From contig CAKPBJ010000005.1 of NCBI GenBank assembly GCA_934140575.1, positions 1 through 64,000 on the forward strand: 64,000 bases of DNA. Reading direction: 5' to 3'. Origin of the DNA: an uncultured Bacilli bacterium. GTDB lineage: Bacteria > Bacillota_I > Bacilli_A > RF39 > UBA660. How positions within the stretch are numbered: the first letter of the stretch is position 1; each line of letters opens with the position of its first letter. Made by a program: the position numbers and the translations under genes. The notes beneath the pieces are model-generated. The model ran no database searches. It saw only the letters and a list, made by a program, of their open reading frames with translations, and was not told the DNA's origin. This document shows positions 8,538 through 17,813 of the stretch, piece by piece.

Positions 8538-10398
8538 CTTTTCCATACTCCTTTTTCAAGTATATTGATAAGATTGAAATATCTGATGGGTTTACTCCAC
8601 TTATTCTTATTGCTTGAGCTATTGTTTTTGGTGATACTTCTTTTAATTTTTGTCTAGCTTCTGATGCAATGTTTTTTATTTTATCGTAATCTATGTCTTC
8701 TGGGATTTGTTTTTTTTCTAATTTTAACATTTTTTCTGCTTCTTTATATGCTTTATTTATGTATCCTTCATATTTTAGATTTATTTCTACTTGTTTCTTT
8801 ATTTCACTATCATATGGAATTTCAATGAATTTTTCTAAAAATTTAATTGTTATTTCTGGTCTTTTTACTAATTGTTCTAGTGTCATTGTAAATGATGGTA
8901 TTTGAAGATTACTAGATTCAAATTCTTTTTTAACTGTATCATCTATTTTTAGTTTGTTTTCTTGAAGAAATTTGGTTAATTCTTTTATTTGTTCTTCTTT
9001 TTCATGCAATCTATTTATTTGTTCTTCATCTATTAAACCTACTTTATAGCCGTATTCTCTTAATCTTAAATCTGCATTATCACTTCTTAAAAGTAATCTA
9101 TACTCTGCTCGACTTGTTAATAATCTATAAGGATCTCTTATTCCTTTTGTTATTAAGTCATCTATTAATACCCCAATATATGCATCGTTTCTTTTTAATA
9201 TTAATGGTTCTTTGCCTTCTAGTTTTAGGCTTGCGTTTATTCCAGCCATTAATCCTTGACAGGCTGCTTCTTCATAACCGCTTGTTCCATTTATTTGACC
9301 TGCTGTATATAAATTGCTTAGAATTTTTGTTTCAAGTGACGCTTTTAATTGAGTTGGATATATAGCATCATATTCTATTGCATAACCGTATTTTAAAATT
9401 TTTGCATTTTCAAGACCTGGTAGACTGTGTACCATTTGTTCTTGAATTTCTTTTGGCATAGAAGTTGAGAACCCTTGTAAATAAATGTCATCATAATATT
9501 TACTTTCTGGTTCTAGGAAAAGTTGATGACGTTCTTTGTCTTTAAATCTTACAACTTTATCTTCTATTGATGGACAATATCTTGGGCCTATTCCTTCTAT
9601 ATCATCAAGCGCACCATACATGCTTGATTTATTTAAATTTGTTTTTATTATTTCATGAGTTTTTTCTGTTGTATATGTTAAGTAACATGGAAGCTGATCT
9701 TCTATTTTGTAGCATGGTTCAAGGTCAAAGCTGAATGTTAAATATTCGTTATCACCAGGTTCCATTTTTGTCTTTGTATAATCTATTGTTTTTCCATCTA
9801 GTCTTTGAGGAGTACCTGTTTTTAATCTTATTATTTTAAATCCATACTCTTTTAATTTATCACTAAGATAATTTGAAGGTCTTTCTCCGTGAGGACCTTG
9901 TCTTGTTCTTGTATCACCAACTAAAATATCTGATTTTAAATAAGTTCCTGTTGTTAATATTACTGCTTTTGATTCTATTCTTTCTCCAGTTTCTAAAATT
10001 ACACCGTTTACAGTATTATTTTTTACTATCAAGTCTTCTACCATTGCTTCTTTTATTTCTAAATTTTTTTCTGATTCTAGTACATTTAGCATTTCTCTTG
10101 GATATGCAATTTTATCACCTTGAGCACGTAATGACTGAACAGCTGGACCTTTGGCACTATTTAACATTTTTATTTGTAAATGTGTTTTATCAGCAACACG
10201 TCCCATTACTCCACCCAAAGCATCTATTTCTCTTACTACAATTCCCTTTGCACTACCTCCTATGTGAGGATTACATGGCATATCAGCAATATTTTTTTTA
10301 TTACTTGTTATTAATAAAGTTTTATGTCCTTTTTTGGCACATGCATGAGCTGCTTCACAACCAGCATGACCTCCACCTACAACTATAATTTCGTACAT
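8530..10398 (-). CDS. mnmG: tRNA U34 carboxymethylaminomethyl modification enzyme MnmG (GidA)
   Basis: 622 residues, family length. FAD-binding Rossmann motif VVGGGHAGCEAA at about residues 6-17; GPRYCPSIEDK with the conserved Cys; YTAGQINGTSGYEEAACQG near residue 365; C-terminal helical domain that contacts MnmE. With MnmE it builds the cmnm5 group on the wobble uridine of tRNAs. 13 bp downstream of mnmE, overlapping rsmG. Confidence 0.97.
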   Translation of the reverse strand: MYEIIVVGGGHAGCEAAHACAKKGHKTLLITSNKKNIADMPCNPHIGGSAKGIVVREIDALGGVMGRVADKTHLQIKMLNSAKGPAVQSLRAQGDKIAYPREMLNVLESEKNLEIKEAMVEDLIVKNNTVNGVILETGERIESKAVILTTGTYLKSDILVGDTRTRQGPHGERPSNYLSDKLKEYGFKIIRLKTGTPQRLDGKTIDYTKTKMEPGDNEYLTFSFDLEPCYKIEDQLPCYLTYTTEKTHEIIKTNLNKSSMYGALDDIEGIGPRYCPSIEDKVVRFKDKERHQLFLEPESKYYDDIYLQGFSTSMPKEIQEQMVHSLPGLENAKILKYGYAIEYDAIYPTQLKASLETKILSNLYTAGQINGTSGYEEAACQGLMAGINASLKLEGKEPLILKRNDAYIGVLIDDLITKGIRDPYRLLTSRAEYRLLLRSDNADLRLREYGYKVGLIDEEQINRLHEKEEQIKELTKFLQENKLKIDDTVKKEFESSNLQIPSFTMTLEQLVKRPEITIKFLEKFIEIPYDSEIKKQVEINLKYEGYINKAYKEAEKMLKLEKKQIPEDIDYDKIKNIASEARQKLKEVSPKTIAQAIRISGVNPSDISILSIYLKKEYGKDE

Positions 10399-10411
10399 TA
10401 TATCACCATCC

Positions 10412-11773
10412 CTATTTTCCTAGACAAAATCTTGAGAACATTTCATCTAATAGTTCTTCTTCATATGAAGTTCCATTTATTTTTCCTAGTTCTTCCCAAA
10501 TGTTTTTTATATCTAATTCTATCATGTCTATTGGCATATTATTTTTTAATCCTTCTTCTACATCGTTGATTGCTGAAAGACAATTTTTTAATATACTTAT
10601 ACTTCTTGAATTATTTAGATATGTTGGATCTTGAGTTTCAATTGCTTCTATATTAAATAACTCTATTATCTTATTTTTTAATTCTTCAAGACCTTTATTT
10701 TCTGTAATACTAAGTTCTATTATTTGATCTTTATCTATATCAAGACTACTTATGTCTAATTTTTTTTCTAAATCTATTTTATTTATTATTACTATGTAGT
10801 TTTTATCTTTTATTTTTTCAAATATTTCTTTTATATCATCTGTTAATTGTTCATTATTATTAAGCATTAAAAGTATTAAATCTGATTTATCAATCATTTT
10901 TTTACTTTTTTCTACACCAATTGACTCTACTAGGTCTTCAGTTTCTCTTATACCAGCTGTATCTATCATATTTAAAATGATACCATTAATGACTACTTGC
11001 CCTTCCACTATATCTCTTGTTGTTCCAGCTATATCTGTTACTATTGCTTTATCTTCTTCTAATAAAGCATTTAATAAAGAGCTTTTTCCAACATTTGGTC
11101 TTCCTATTATTGATGTCTTTATTCCGTCTTTTATTATTTTTCCGTTTATTGACTCTTTTAATATTTTTTCTATTCTTTGTTTTAAATTAGTTATTTTGGG
11201 AATAAGTATATTGTCTGTTATTATATCTACATCATCATATTCTGGATAATCTATGTTTACATTTATGTTGGAAATTATTTGAACCATATCGCTTCTTAAT
11301 GAGTTTATAAGATCTGATACTTTTCCTTCTATTTGGTTTATTGCCATTTTTCTTTGCTTTTCTGTTTTAGAATTAATCATATCCATTACAGCTTCTGCTT
11401 CTAATAAGTCTATTCTTCCATTTAAAAATGCTCTTTTTGTGAATTCGCCTGGTTCTGCTAATCTACATCCATTTTCTAATAATAATTCTAAAGTTTTATT
11501 CGTAGGAGATATTCCACCATGTGTGTTAATTTCTACAGTGTCTTCTGCAGTAAAAGTTTTTGGTGCTTTCATTACTGATACTAAAACTTCATCTATTTCT
11601 TGGTCTTTATCCATTATGTGACCATAGTTTATTGTATGAGATTTTACTTTTGTTAGGTCTTTACCTTTAAATATTTTATTTACTATATTTATTGCGTCGT
11701 CTCCACTTACTCTAATTATAGCAATTGCTCCAACTCCTTGACTTGTTGCAATAGCACATATTGTTTCATTCAT
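10412..11773 (-). CDS. mnmE: tRNA modification GTPase MnmE (TrmE)
   Basis: 453 residues. N-terminal formyl-THF-binding domain, helical domain, inserted G domain (GRPNVGKSS at about 225, DTAG, NKID) and the C-terminal CLGK, where the catalytic Cys of the C(I/L/V)GK motif is kept. Partner of MnmG. ATG start behind AGGAGGG. Confidence 0.97.
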   Translation of the reverse strand: MNETICAIATSQGVGAIAIIRVSGDDAINIVNKIFKGKDLTKVKSHTINYGHIMDKDQEIDEVLVSVMKAPKTFTAEDTVEINTHGGISPTNKTLELLLENGCRLAEPGEFTKRAFLNGRIDLLEAEAVMDMINSKTEKQRKMAINQIEGKVSDLINSLRSDMVQIISNINVNIDYPEYDDVDIITDNILIPKITNLKQRIEKILKESINGKIIKDGIKTSIIGRPNVGKSSLLNALLEEDKAIVTDIAGTTRDIVEGQVVINGIILNMIDTAGIRETEDLVESIGVEKSKKMIDKSDLILLMLNNNEQLTDDIKEIFEKIKDKNYIVIINKIDLEKKLDISSLDIDKDQIIELSITENKGLEELKNKIIELFNIEAIETQDPTYLNNSRSISILKNCLSAINDVEEGLKNNMPIDMIELDIKNIWEELGKINGTSYEEELLDEMFSRFCLGK

Positions 11774-11798
11774 AGTAGCCCTCCTTTTTTTCTAGGTT

Positions 11799-11807
11799 AT
11801 TATATCA
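11799..11807 (-). promoter_or_regulatory. Extended -10 promoter of mnmE
   Basis: Minus strand TGA-TATAAT, about 25 bp before the mnmE ATG. No convincing -35 box. Confidence 0.6.
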
Positions 11808-11826
11808 TATATTTTTTTTAGTAAAC

Positions 11827-11882
11827 AAAAAAAGAGTATTTTTAAACGATTTGGTTTGTTTCAAGTTTAATTTTACTCTTAT
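11827..11882 (-). terminator. Terminator after jag
   Basis: Minus strand AAGAGTA (11874-11880) pairs with TACTCTT (11832-11838) and runs into TTTTTTG. It ends the rpmH-rnpA-yidC-jag unit. Confidence 0.7.
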
Positions 11883-11898
11883 TTTTTTATAATATTAA

Positions 11899-12516
11899 TT
11901 ATTTTTCTTCTTTTGGCTTGATTACAACATAGCGGTTTGGCTCTTCGCCTTCACTTTCTGTGTAAACATTTTTATTATTTGTTAATGCATTATGGATAAT
12001 TCTTCTTTCATATGAATTCATTGAATCTAATTTAGCTTCTATTTTTGTTTCAGTTACTTCTTTTGCTATTCTCTTAGCTAGTTTTTCTAATGAATGTTCT
12101 CTTTTTTCTTGATAGTCATTAACATCTATTGTAAATTTAAATGTTTTTGATAACTCTACATTTAAATGGCCACTTACAATCATAGATAAAGCTTTTAAAT
12201 TTTTTCCATTTCTTCCTATTAGTAGTGCATCATTATCTGAGTAAATTATATATTTTGGAACAGTATCTTTATTTTTTATTTCTATATTTACTGTTAACCC
12301 CATTTCTTTTAGTATTTTTACTAAATATTCTTTAATATGATTAATTACTTCTCTTTTTTCTATGACTTCGATTTCTACTTTTTTACTTTTAAATAGGCCG
12401 CTTTTTGTTTCACCTATTTCCTTTATTAATAAATTGCTTTCTAATTCTTGTAATTCTTCTTGAGCCTTTTTTATTGCTTCTTCTTTTGTTTTTCCTGTAT
12501 ATCTATGCTTTTCCAT
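11899..12516 (-). CDS. jag: RNA-binding protein Jag (KhpB)
   Basis: 205 residues. Jag-N domain in the first 50 residues, a KH domain around IGRNGKNLKAL (about 99-109), and an R3H domain near the end (NSYERRIIHNAL). KhpB proteins bind many small RNAs and act with KhpA in cell-wall and division control. The start overlaps the yidC end by 14 bp, the usual coupling. Confidence 0.95.
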   Translation of the reverse strand: MEKHRYTGKTKEEAIKKAQEELQELESNLLIKEIGETKSGLFKSKKVEIEVIEKREVINHIKEYLVKILKEMGLTVNIEIKNKDTVPKYIIYSDNDALLIGRNGKNLKALSMIVSGHLNVELSKTFKFTIDVNDYQEKREHSLEKLAKRIAKEVTETKIEAKLDSMNSYERRIIHNALTNNKNVYTESEGEEPNRYVVIKPKEEK

Positions 12517-13438
12517 TTAATTCTTTACTCCTTTTTACCAAAATATTTTGAACTATTGTGAATAAATTTGATGTTGCCCAATATATTCCTAAACCTGATG
12601 GCATGAATAAGGCTGTTACAATAATCATTACTGACATCATTGTAGGCATCATTTTCATTGCTGGGTCTTCCATATTTCCTGTTGAATTGAATTTAAATGA
12701 TAGATATGTTGTTGCTGCTATTATTATCATTAATATAATGTATGAGAATAATGATGCAGTTCCTAAACCTACTATTGGAGTTGTTCCTAGTTGTAATCCC
12801 AAAAATTTATCTTCAAAAATTACTGGTGTTCTTTGGATTGCTTCAAAGAATGCAATGAAGATTGGTAATTGGATAAATGCAAATAGACATCCTGATATTG
12901 GATTTATTTTATATTTTTGGTAAACCATCATTATTTCTTGATTTTGTTTTATCAATGATTCTTGATCTTGTTTGTTTTCATATTTCTTTTGTATTCTTGT
13001 TAATTCTGGTTGTGCTTTTTTTATTAGTTCGGATTGCATAGCAGTTTTTTTAGTTAATGGGAATGCAATTAATCTTATTGCTAAACTTACTACAATGATT
13101 GATATAGCATTATTCTTAACTAAATTTCCTAACCAAATAAGAAGAAATGCTAATGGTTTAACGAATAAGCCTGTCCATAATCCTTCATATTTTCCTGAAT
13201 TTACTTTAAAGTTTTTACATTCTGGAATTTTGTTTAATTCTACTCCATTTTTTTCATATAACTTAATTGTTTCTTTATTTGTAGGCTTACACAGTATATT
13301 TTCTGTTAATGTTTGTCCAGTTCTTTCGTTTTTTACTGCTTGTTTATTTTCGTTTGTTAATGTCTTTGTACAACCTGTTGTTAGTAATAATAGCATTAAT
13401 ATTATAACTATCTTAATCTTTTTGGCATTTTTTTTCAT
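12503..13438 (-). CDS. yidC: Membrane protein insertase YidC (SpoIIIJ type)
   Basis: 311 residues. N-terminal lipoprotein-type signal with the modified Cys at 23 (TTGC), then a short outer loop, then the Oxa1/YidC core with five membrane segments, including NPISGCLFAFIQLPIFIAFF. It inserts membrane proteins with or without SecYEG. The start has AGGAA upstream. Between rnpA and jag as in most Firmicutes. Confidence 0.95.
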   Translation of the reverse strand: MKKNAKKIKIVIILMLLLLTTGCTKTLTNENKQAVKNERTGQTLTENILCKPTNKETIKLYEKNGVELNKIPECKNFKVNSGKYEGLWTGLFVKPLAFLLIWLGNLVKNNAISIIVVSLAIRLIAFPLTKKTAMQSELIKKAQPELTRIQKKYENKQDQESLIKQNQEIMMVYQKYKINPISGCLFAFIQLPIFIAFFEAIQRTPVIFEDKFLGLQLGTTPIVGLGTASLFSYIILMIIIAATTYLSFKFNSTGNMEDPAMKMMPTMMSVMIIVTALFMPSGLGIYWATSNLFTIVQNILVKRSKELNGKA

Positions 13439-13453
13439 CTTGATATTCCTTTC

Positions 13454-13777
13454 CTATTGTCGATTCATCAAATCAAAGAATTCCTTTTCTAATTCTTTAA
13501 ATGATTTATCAACTCCGCCTCTTCTTAATATTATAATATAATCTTCATTATTTATATAGTTTTTTTTATAATTATCAACTATATTTCTTATAATTCTTTT
13601 ATATTTATTTCTAAAAACAGCGTTTCCTAATTTCTTACTTACAGATATGCCATATTTATCGAATGGTAAATCATTTGGTTTATGATGAATTATAAAACTT
13701 CTATTTTTTTTACATTTACCATTTTGTATAATATTTTCAAAATCTCTTGAATGTTTTACTACATATTTCTTTTTCAT
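13454..13777 (-). CDS. rnpA: Ribonuclease P protein component
   Basis: 107 residues from ATG 13775-13777 (an upstream in-frame start would add 12 unrelated residues and has no ribosome site). Small basic protein with the family motif FRNKYKRIIRN, the RNR box reading RNK here. Assists the RNase P RNA in tRNA 5' maturation. It follows a terminator-like hairpin after rpmH, so its expression may depend on read-through. Confidence 0.95.
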   Translation of the reverse strand: MKKKYVVKHSRDFENIIQNGKCKKNRSFIIHHKPNDLPFDKYGISVSKKLGNAVFRNKYKRIIRNIVDNYKKNYINNEDYIIILRRGGVDKSFKELEKEFFDLMNRQ

Positions 13778-13802
13778 AATAATATACCCTATTCCTTTAT
13801 AG

Positions 13803-13830
13803 TAAAAAACCACTGTTTAAGACAGCGGTA
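13803..13830 (-). terminator. Terminator or attenuator between rpmH and rnpA
   Basis: Minus strand ACCGCTGT, CTTAA loop, ACAGTGGT (one G-U pair), then TTTTTT. It sits 3 bp after the rpmH stop and before rnpA, and would set a high L34 to low RnpA ratio. Confidence 0.8.
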
Positions 13831-13832
13831 TT

Positions 13833-13955
13833 TTATTTGCAAAGACTTTTGCGTCCTTTGCGACGACGACGATTTAAAATATTTGTTTTTTTACGAGCAA
13901 AAAATCCTAATTTTTTTGATTTTTTACGGTTGTTTGGTTGATATGTTCTTTTCAC
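13833..13955 (-). CDS. rpmH: 50S ribosomal protein L34, short form
   Basis: 40 residues starting with GTG at 13953-13955 behind GGAGGTGG. N-terminus MKRTYQPNNRKK and the RRRRKGRK block are diagnostic for L34. Most bacterial L34 are 44-46 residues; here about four residues are missing between FFARK and RRRRKGRK. It is the first gene left of oriC, the usual place. Confidence 0.95.
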   Translation of the reverse strand: MKRTYQPNNRKKSKKLGFFARKKTNILNRRRRKGRKSLCK

Positions 13956-13985
13956 TTGTTCCACCTCCAGACATAAATCTACATT

Positions 13986-14015
13986 ATTATAATAATATAT
14001 TTCATGATTTGTCAA
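13986..14015 (-). promoter_or_regulatory. Strong sigma-A promoter of rpmH
   Basis: Minus strand TTGACA (14010-14015), 18-bp spacer, TATAAT (13986-13991). Both hexamers match consensus. It fires leftward out of the origin region. Confidence 0.85.
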
Positions 14016-14414
14016 ATAAAACTTATCTTTTTATAATATTTTATCCACTTTTATTGTGTGTTTTTTTCTAATTAACAATTTCCACATATCTGTTGATAAC
14101 AAAAAATAAGCTTGTTTATAAAAAATTGTGGAAAATGTGGAAAACTTAATTATTCATTTATATATATAGCTTTTGTTTGTTGATAAAATTGTGGAATAAT
14201 GGTGGATTTTGTCGAATTGAATTATTTTCTTTTTTTTATGTGTTTATAAATTTGTTAATAATTAATATTTTTGTTTTGACTATTATAAAATTTGTGATAT
14301 TGTATTTAGTAATGTTTTTTATTTCGCATTATTTTACCCTATTTTTTACTTTCTTTTTTTTGGGTTTTAATGTAGAATAAGTTTGAATATTGATTCTTGT
14401 GGGGAGATGGTAAT
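14016..14414 (+). other. oriC: Replication origin region, DnaA boxes upstream of dnaA
   Basis: About 400 bp without a gene between divergent rpmH and dnaA. DnaA-box-like nonamers: TTATCCACT 14041-14049, ATTTCCACA 14078-14086, TGTTGATAA 14091-14099 (reverse), TGTGGAAAA twice in tandem at 14127-14135 and 14136-14144 (reverse), TGTTGATAA 14178-14186 (reverse), TGTGGAATA 14190-14198 (reverse). The remaining 200 bp up to dnaA are extremely T-rich and may unwind. Together with the boxes after dnaA this is the bipartite origin type known from Bacillus. Confidence 0.85.
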
Positions 14415-15806
14415 TTGAATGTAGATATTTTATGGTCAAAAATACTTAGTCAAATTAAAGACGAAATTACATCTATCTCTTATCAAACATGGTTTTCTGA
14501 AACAAAATTACATGAACTAAAAGACGGAAAAGCTTATATAATTGTTCCAATGCCAATACATAAAAAGCATTTACAGGATAATTATTACGATATTATATCA
14601 AGTAAACTTGATAATTTAACTGATTCAAGTTATGAGCTTAATTTTTTACTTGAAGAGGAACTTTCTACATTAATTGTTGAGAAAGAAATGAAAAATGAAC
14701 AGGATATAGTAGAGAAAAAGAGTGATAATTATAATTTTAATGTTAATTCAAACCTTAAATCTAATTATAATTTTGAAAATTTTATTGTTGGAAATAGTAA
14801 TAGATTTGCTCATGCTGCAGCATTATCGGTTGCAGAAAATCCTGGAAAAATATATAATCCACTGTTTTTGTTTGGAAATAGTGGGTTAGGGAAGACCCAT
14901 CTGATGCATGCAATAGGTAATTATATTGTTGAAACTACTAATAAAAAGGTTTTATATGTTACCAGTGAACAATTTAGAGAAGAATTTGTTAAGGCAAATA
15001 GAAAAGATGATAATGGAACTAATTTTAATTACGTTGATTTTTTTAAAGATAAATATAGAAATATAGATGTTCTTCTTATTGATGATATCCAATTTTTAGG
15101 AGGAGCACCTCAATCTCAGCAAGAATTTTTCCATACATTTAATAATTTATATAATGATAGTAAGCAAATAATTATATCTTCTGATAGGTCTCCAGATGAT
15201 TTAAAACTCCTTGAGGAACGTTTAAGAACAAGGTTTTGTTGGGGATTAACAGTTAATATATTTCCTCCAGAATTTGAGCTTAGAACAGAAATTTTAAAGA
15301 AGAAAATAGTTGCAGGTAATTTTGAGCAAGATATTCCTGATGATGTAATAGAGTATATTGCTTCAAATATTGGGCCTGATGTTAGACAACTTGAAGGTTC
15401 TATTACAAGATTAATTGCATATTCCACAATAATGGGTGGAGAAAAGATTAATCTTGATTTAGCAATCGATGCCTTGAAAGACTTTATAAGTAAAGGAATA
15501 GGGGAGAAAAATGATATTCACAGAATTCAGAAAATTGTTTCTGAGTATTTTCAAATTTCTGTAGATGATATAAGAAGTAAAAAGAGAAGTTCAAATATAT
15601 CTTTTCCTAGACAAATTGCAATGTATCTCTGTAGAACTATGACTAGCGAGAGTTTTCCTAAGATTGGTACAGAATTTGGAGGAAAAGATCATTCAACTGT
15701 AATGCATTCTGTTGAAAAGATAGAAAATGAAATTAAAGTTAATAAAGATTTGGCTAATATTATTGAAAAATTAAAGAAGGATATAGGGGTTGTGAAAAAT
15801 ATGTGA
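14415..15806 (+). CDS. dnaA: Replication initiator DnaA
   Basis: 463 residues from TTG 14415 (GGGGAG at 14401-14406; protein starts MNVDILWSK; an earlier in-frame TTG at 14397 overlaps the ribosome site). Domain I with the DnaB/SirA-contact region, a short Asn/Lys-rich linker, AAA+ domain with GNSGLGKTH at about residue 160 and LLIDDIQF, and a DNA-binding domain IV with GGKDHSTVMHS. Domain II is short. Ends with TGA. Confidence 0.98.
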   Translation: MNVDILWSKILSQIKDEITSISYQTWFSETKLHELKDGKAYIIVPMPIHKKHLQDNYYDIISSKLDNLTDSSYELNFLLEEELSTLIVEKEMKNEQDIVEKKSDNYNFNVNSNLKSNYNFENFIVGNSNRFAHAAALSVAENPGKIYNPLFLFGNSGLGKTHLMHAIGNYIVETTNKKVLYVTSEQFREEFVKANRKDDNGTNFNYVDFFKDKYRNIDVLLIDDIQFLGGAPQSQQEFFHTFNNLYNDSKQIIISSDRSPDDLKLLEERLRTRFCWGLTVNIFPPEFELRTEILKKKIVAGNFEQDIPDDVIEYIASNIGPDVRQLEGSITRLIAYSTIMGGEKINLDLAIDALKDFISKGIGEKNDIHRIQKIVSEYFQISVDDIRSKKRSSNISFPRQIAMYLCRTMTSESFPKIGTEFGGKDHSTVMHSVEKIENEIKVNKDLANIIEKLKKDIGVVKNM

Positions 15807-15929
15807 TTTTTCAATAGGTTATCCACAACTAAAATTTAGTTAAATCTTTTAAATAAAAGGAAAAAATGATGTTTTAAACTTTTTCCACAGTAATAATATA
15901 AATAGTAAAAAAGAAAGAAGGAATATAAT
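15807..15929 (+). other. DnaA boxes between dnaA and dnaN
   Basis: TTATCCACA at 15819-15827 (perfect box) and TTTTCCACA at 15881-15889, in the 123-bp dnaA-dnaN gap. This is the second half of the bipartite origin and also the likely place of dnaN promoter control by DnaA. Confidence 0.7.
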
Positions 15930-17057
15930 ATGAAATTTACAATTAAAAAAGATTTATTATTGGATGCTCTTATTAAAGTATCTAAAGCTATTTCTACTAA
16001 AAATTTAATACCTGTTCTTGCAGGAGTAAAATTTGAATTAAAAAAGAAAAGATTAACTTTAACTGCAAGTGATAATGATATTACTATTCAAACATCTATA
16101 GATTCTTTATCAGATGACGATTTTAAAATAGATAATGAAGGAAGTATCATTATTCAAGGTAAATATATTTTGGATATTGTTAGAAAATTACCTGATAAAT
16201 ATATAAATATTGAAGTTATTGATGAATTAAAAATATTAATTTACACAGAAAATAGTGAATTTAACTTAAATGGTATTAGTGAAAGTGAATATCCTAATGT
16301 TGGTTTAGAAGAAAGTAAAAAGAAAGTTAACATGAAGGCAGGAACTTTAAAGAGTATAGTTAATCAAACTGCTTTTGCAACATCTACAGAGGAGAGTAAA
16401 CCTGTTCTTACTGGTATAAATTTTAATATTGTTGGTGATGTTTTAGAATGTAATTCTACAGATTCTTATAGATTAGCAAGAAAAGTAGTTAAATTAGAAA
16501 AATCTAGTGAGGATAACTATAATATAGTAATTCCAAGTCATAATTTACTTGAATTTACAAGAATATTAGGTGATGATGATGAAGACGTTGAATTGCATAT
16601 ATTTAATAATAAAGTTTTATTTAAGAATGGAAATTTAAAATTTGAATCACGTTTAATTAATGGAACATATCCAAATACATCTAATTTATTACCAGATGAT
16701 TCTTATTTAGTAGTAAGTACTAATTTAAATGATTTCTATAATGTTATTGATCGTGTTAGTATTTTGACTAGTGATAAAGAAAAAAATATTGTTACTTTAG
16801 AAACAAATGGTAATATTTTAACGTTAAAGAGCAGTTCTGCAGAAATAGGTAGAGTAGAAGAGAAAATGACTATTTCTAAAAATAACAATGAGGATATAAG
16901 AATTTCATTTAGTGCAAAATATATGATGGAAGCTTTAAAAAGTTTTTCAACAGAAACTGTTGATTTACATTTTGTTGGTGAAATTAAACCTATATTAATT
17001 AAATCTACTGAGGATGAAACTCTTACTCAACTTGTTTTACCAATACGTACTTATTAA
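15930..17057 (+). CDS. dnaN: DNA polymerase III sliding clamp (beta)
   Basis: 375 residues, family length, three repeated clamp domains, C-terminus LVLPIRTY that closely matches the conserved end of beta clamps. Loads onto DNA as a ring dimer and tethers polymerase. ATG with GAAGGAA upstream. Confidence 0.97.
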   Translation: MKFTIKKDLLLDALIKVSKAISTKNLIPVLAGVKFELKKKRLTLTASDNDITIQTSIDSLSDDDFKIDNEGSIIIQGKYILDIVRKLPDKYINIEVIDELKILIYTENSEFNLNGISESEYPNVGLEESKKKVNMKAGTLKSIVNQTAFATSTEESKPVLTGINFNIVGDVLECNSTDSYRLARKVVKLEKSSEDNYNIVIPSHNLLEFTRILGDDDEDVELHIFNNKVLFKNGNLKFESRLINGTYPNTSNLLPDDSYLVVSTNLNDFYNVIDRVSILTSDKEKNIVTLETNGNILTLKSSSAEIGRVEEKMTISKNNNEDIRISFSAKYMMEALKSFSTETVDLHFVGEIKPILIKSTEDETLTQLVLPIRTY

Positions 17058-17058
17058 G

Positions 17059-17084
17059 AAAAAGAGAAATTTCTCTTTTTTTTT
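17059..17084 (+). terminator. Terminator after dnaN
   Basis: AAAGAGA, AATT loop, TCTCTTT, then a long T run, immediately after the dnaN stop. Confidence 0.8.
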
Positions 17085-17243
17085 GTATATTTTTGTTTAA
17101 AAAGATAATAATTTAAGTAGAAAAGTAAAAAAATTATATTTTTCTACAAAATTCGACAAATTTCGACTAAAGTATAGTTTATTATTTTTCAACAAGAGCG
17201 ACAACTAGCGTTCTAAAATAAATTTTGAAAGGGGGGTTCTAAG

Positions 17244-17702
17244 TTGAATAACAAATGTGAATATGAGTTCAACAAAGGAACTTTGGCAATTATACCTAAC
17301 GGTAAAGAATCTAGTTTAATTTATGAGGATGAAAGCAGATATATTATTGAGGATAATCCTTTGAATATTATGGAAGGAAGTTGTAAATACTTTGGAAGTA
17401 CTTTTGATGGTAGAATTCAAGGCGCTAAAGATATTTTAGGAGCAGAGTATAAGGTTCCAATTATTATTGAAGATTCAAATAATTTAGTTGTATTTCCTAC
17501 ATCATCTCCTAGATCTAATGATTGTTGTTGGATATCTTTAAATAGAGTTGATAATATTTATAGAATTGATAATGATAATACTAAAATAGTCTTTGATAAT
17601 GAAAGGGAAATCATTGTACCTTGTTCATTTAGATCTATTGAAAACCAATTTTCTAGAGCATCTAGATTAAAAACTGTATTGCACAAAAGAAAAAATAGCT
17701 AA
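17244..17702 (+). CDS. comK: ComK-family competence transcription factor
   Basis: 152 residues (B. subtilis ComK is about 190). The ComK core is recognisable: MEGSCKYFGSTFDGR, then IIIEDSNNLVVFPTSS with a CCWISL block, then FRSIENQFSRASRLK, each matching ComK in order and spacing. ComK binds paired AAAA-N5-TTTT boxes and turns on DNA-uptake genes. The C-terminal degradation tag region of Bacillus ComK is missing, so control by MecA/ClpCP may differ. TTG start behind AAGGGGGG (17229-17236). The upstream gap holds an A/T palindrome, GTAGAAAA...TTTTTCTAC (17118-17147), a possible self-binding site. Its place between dnaN and recF, where S4-domain yaaA normally lies, is unusual. Confidence 0.8.
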   Translation: MNNKCEYEFNKGTLAIIPNGKESSLIYEDESRYIIEDNPLNIMEGSCKYFGSTFDGRIQGAKDILGAEYKVPIIIEDSNNLVVFPTSSPRSNDCCWISLNRVDNIYRIDNDNTKIVFDNEREIIVPCSFRSIENQFSRASRLKTVLHKRKNS

Positions 17703-17717
17703 AAAAGCTATTTTTTC
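17693..17717 (+). terminator. Terminator after comK-like gene
   Basis: AATAGCT, AAAA loop, AGCTATT, then TTTT; overlaps the stop codon. Confidence 0.75.
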
Positions 17718-17745
17718 TGTTTTAAAGGGGTATTTATGGTATAAT
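17717..17745 (+). promoter_or_regulatory. Promoter of the recF-gyrB-gyrA unit
   Basis: TGG-TATAAT (17740-17745) is an extended -10; CTGTTT 17 bp upstream is a weak -35. Lies between the comK terminator and the recF leader. Confidence 0.6.
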
Positions 17746-17786
17746 AAGTATGTATGTATAGGAATACCATGTTAGGGGGTTAATTT

Positions 17787-17813
17787 ATGTATGTGTCTTA
17801 TAAGTCGTTTTAA
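17787..17813 (+). CDS. Possible 8-residue leader peptide before recF
   Basis: ATG at 17787 with AGGGGG 8 bp upstream encodes MYVSYKSF and stops with TAA at 17811-17813, directly followed by the recF ATG. recF has no ribosome site of its own, so it may rely on termination-reinitiation from this mini-ORF. Alternatively the AGGGGG serves recF at a long distance. Weakly supported. Confidence 0.35.
   Translation: MYVSYKSF

Noticed and set aside
14177..14380. 67-codon frame upstream of dnaA
   Set aside because: Phe/Ile-rich, no ribosome site, overlaps DnaA boxes in the origin.
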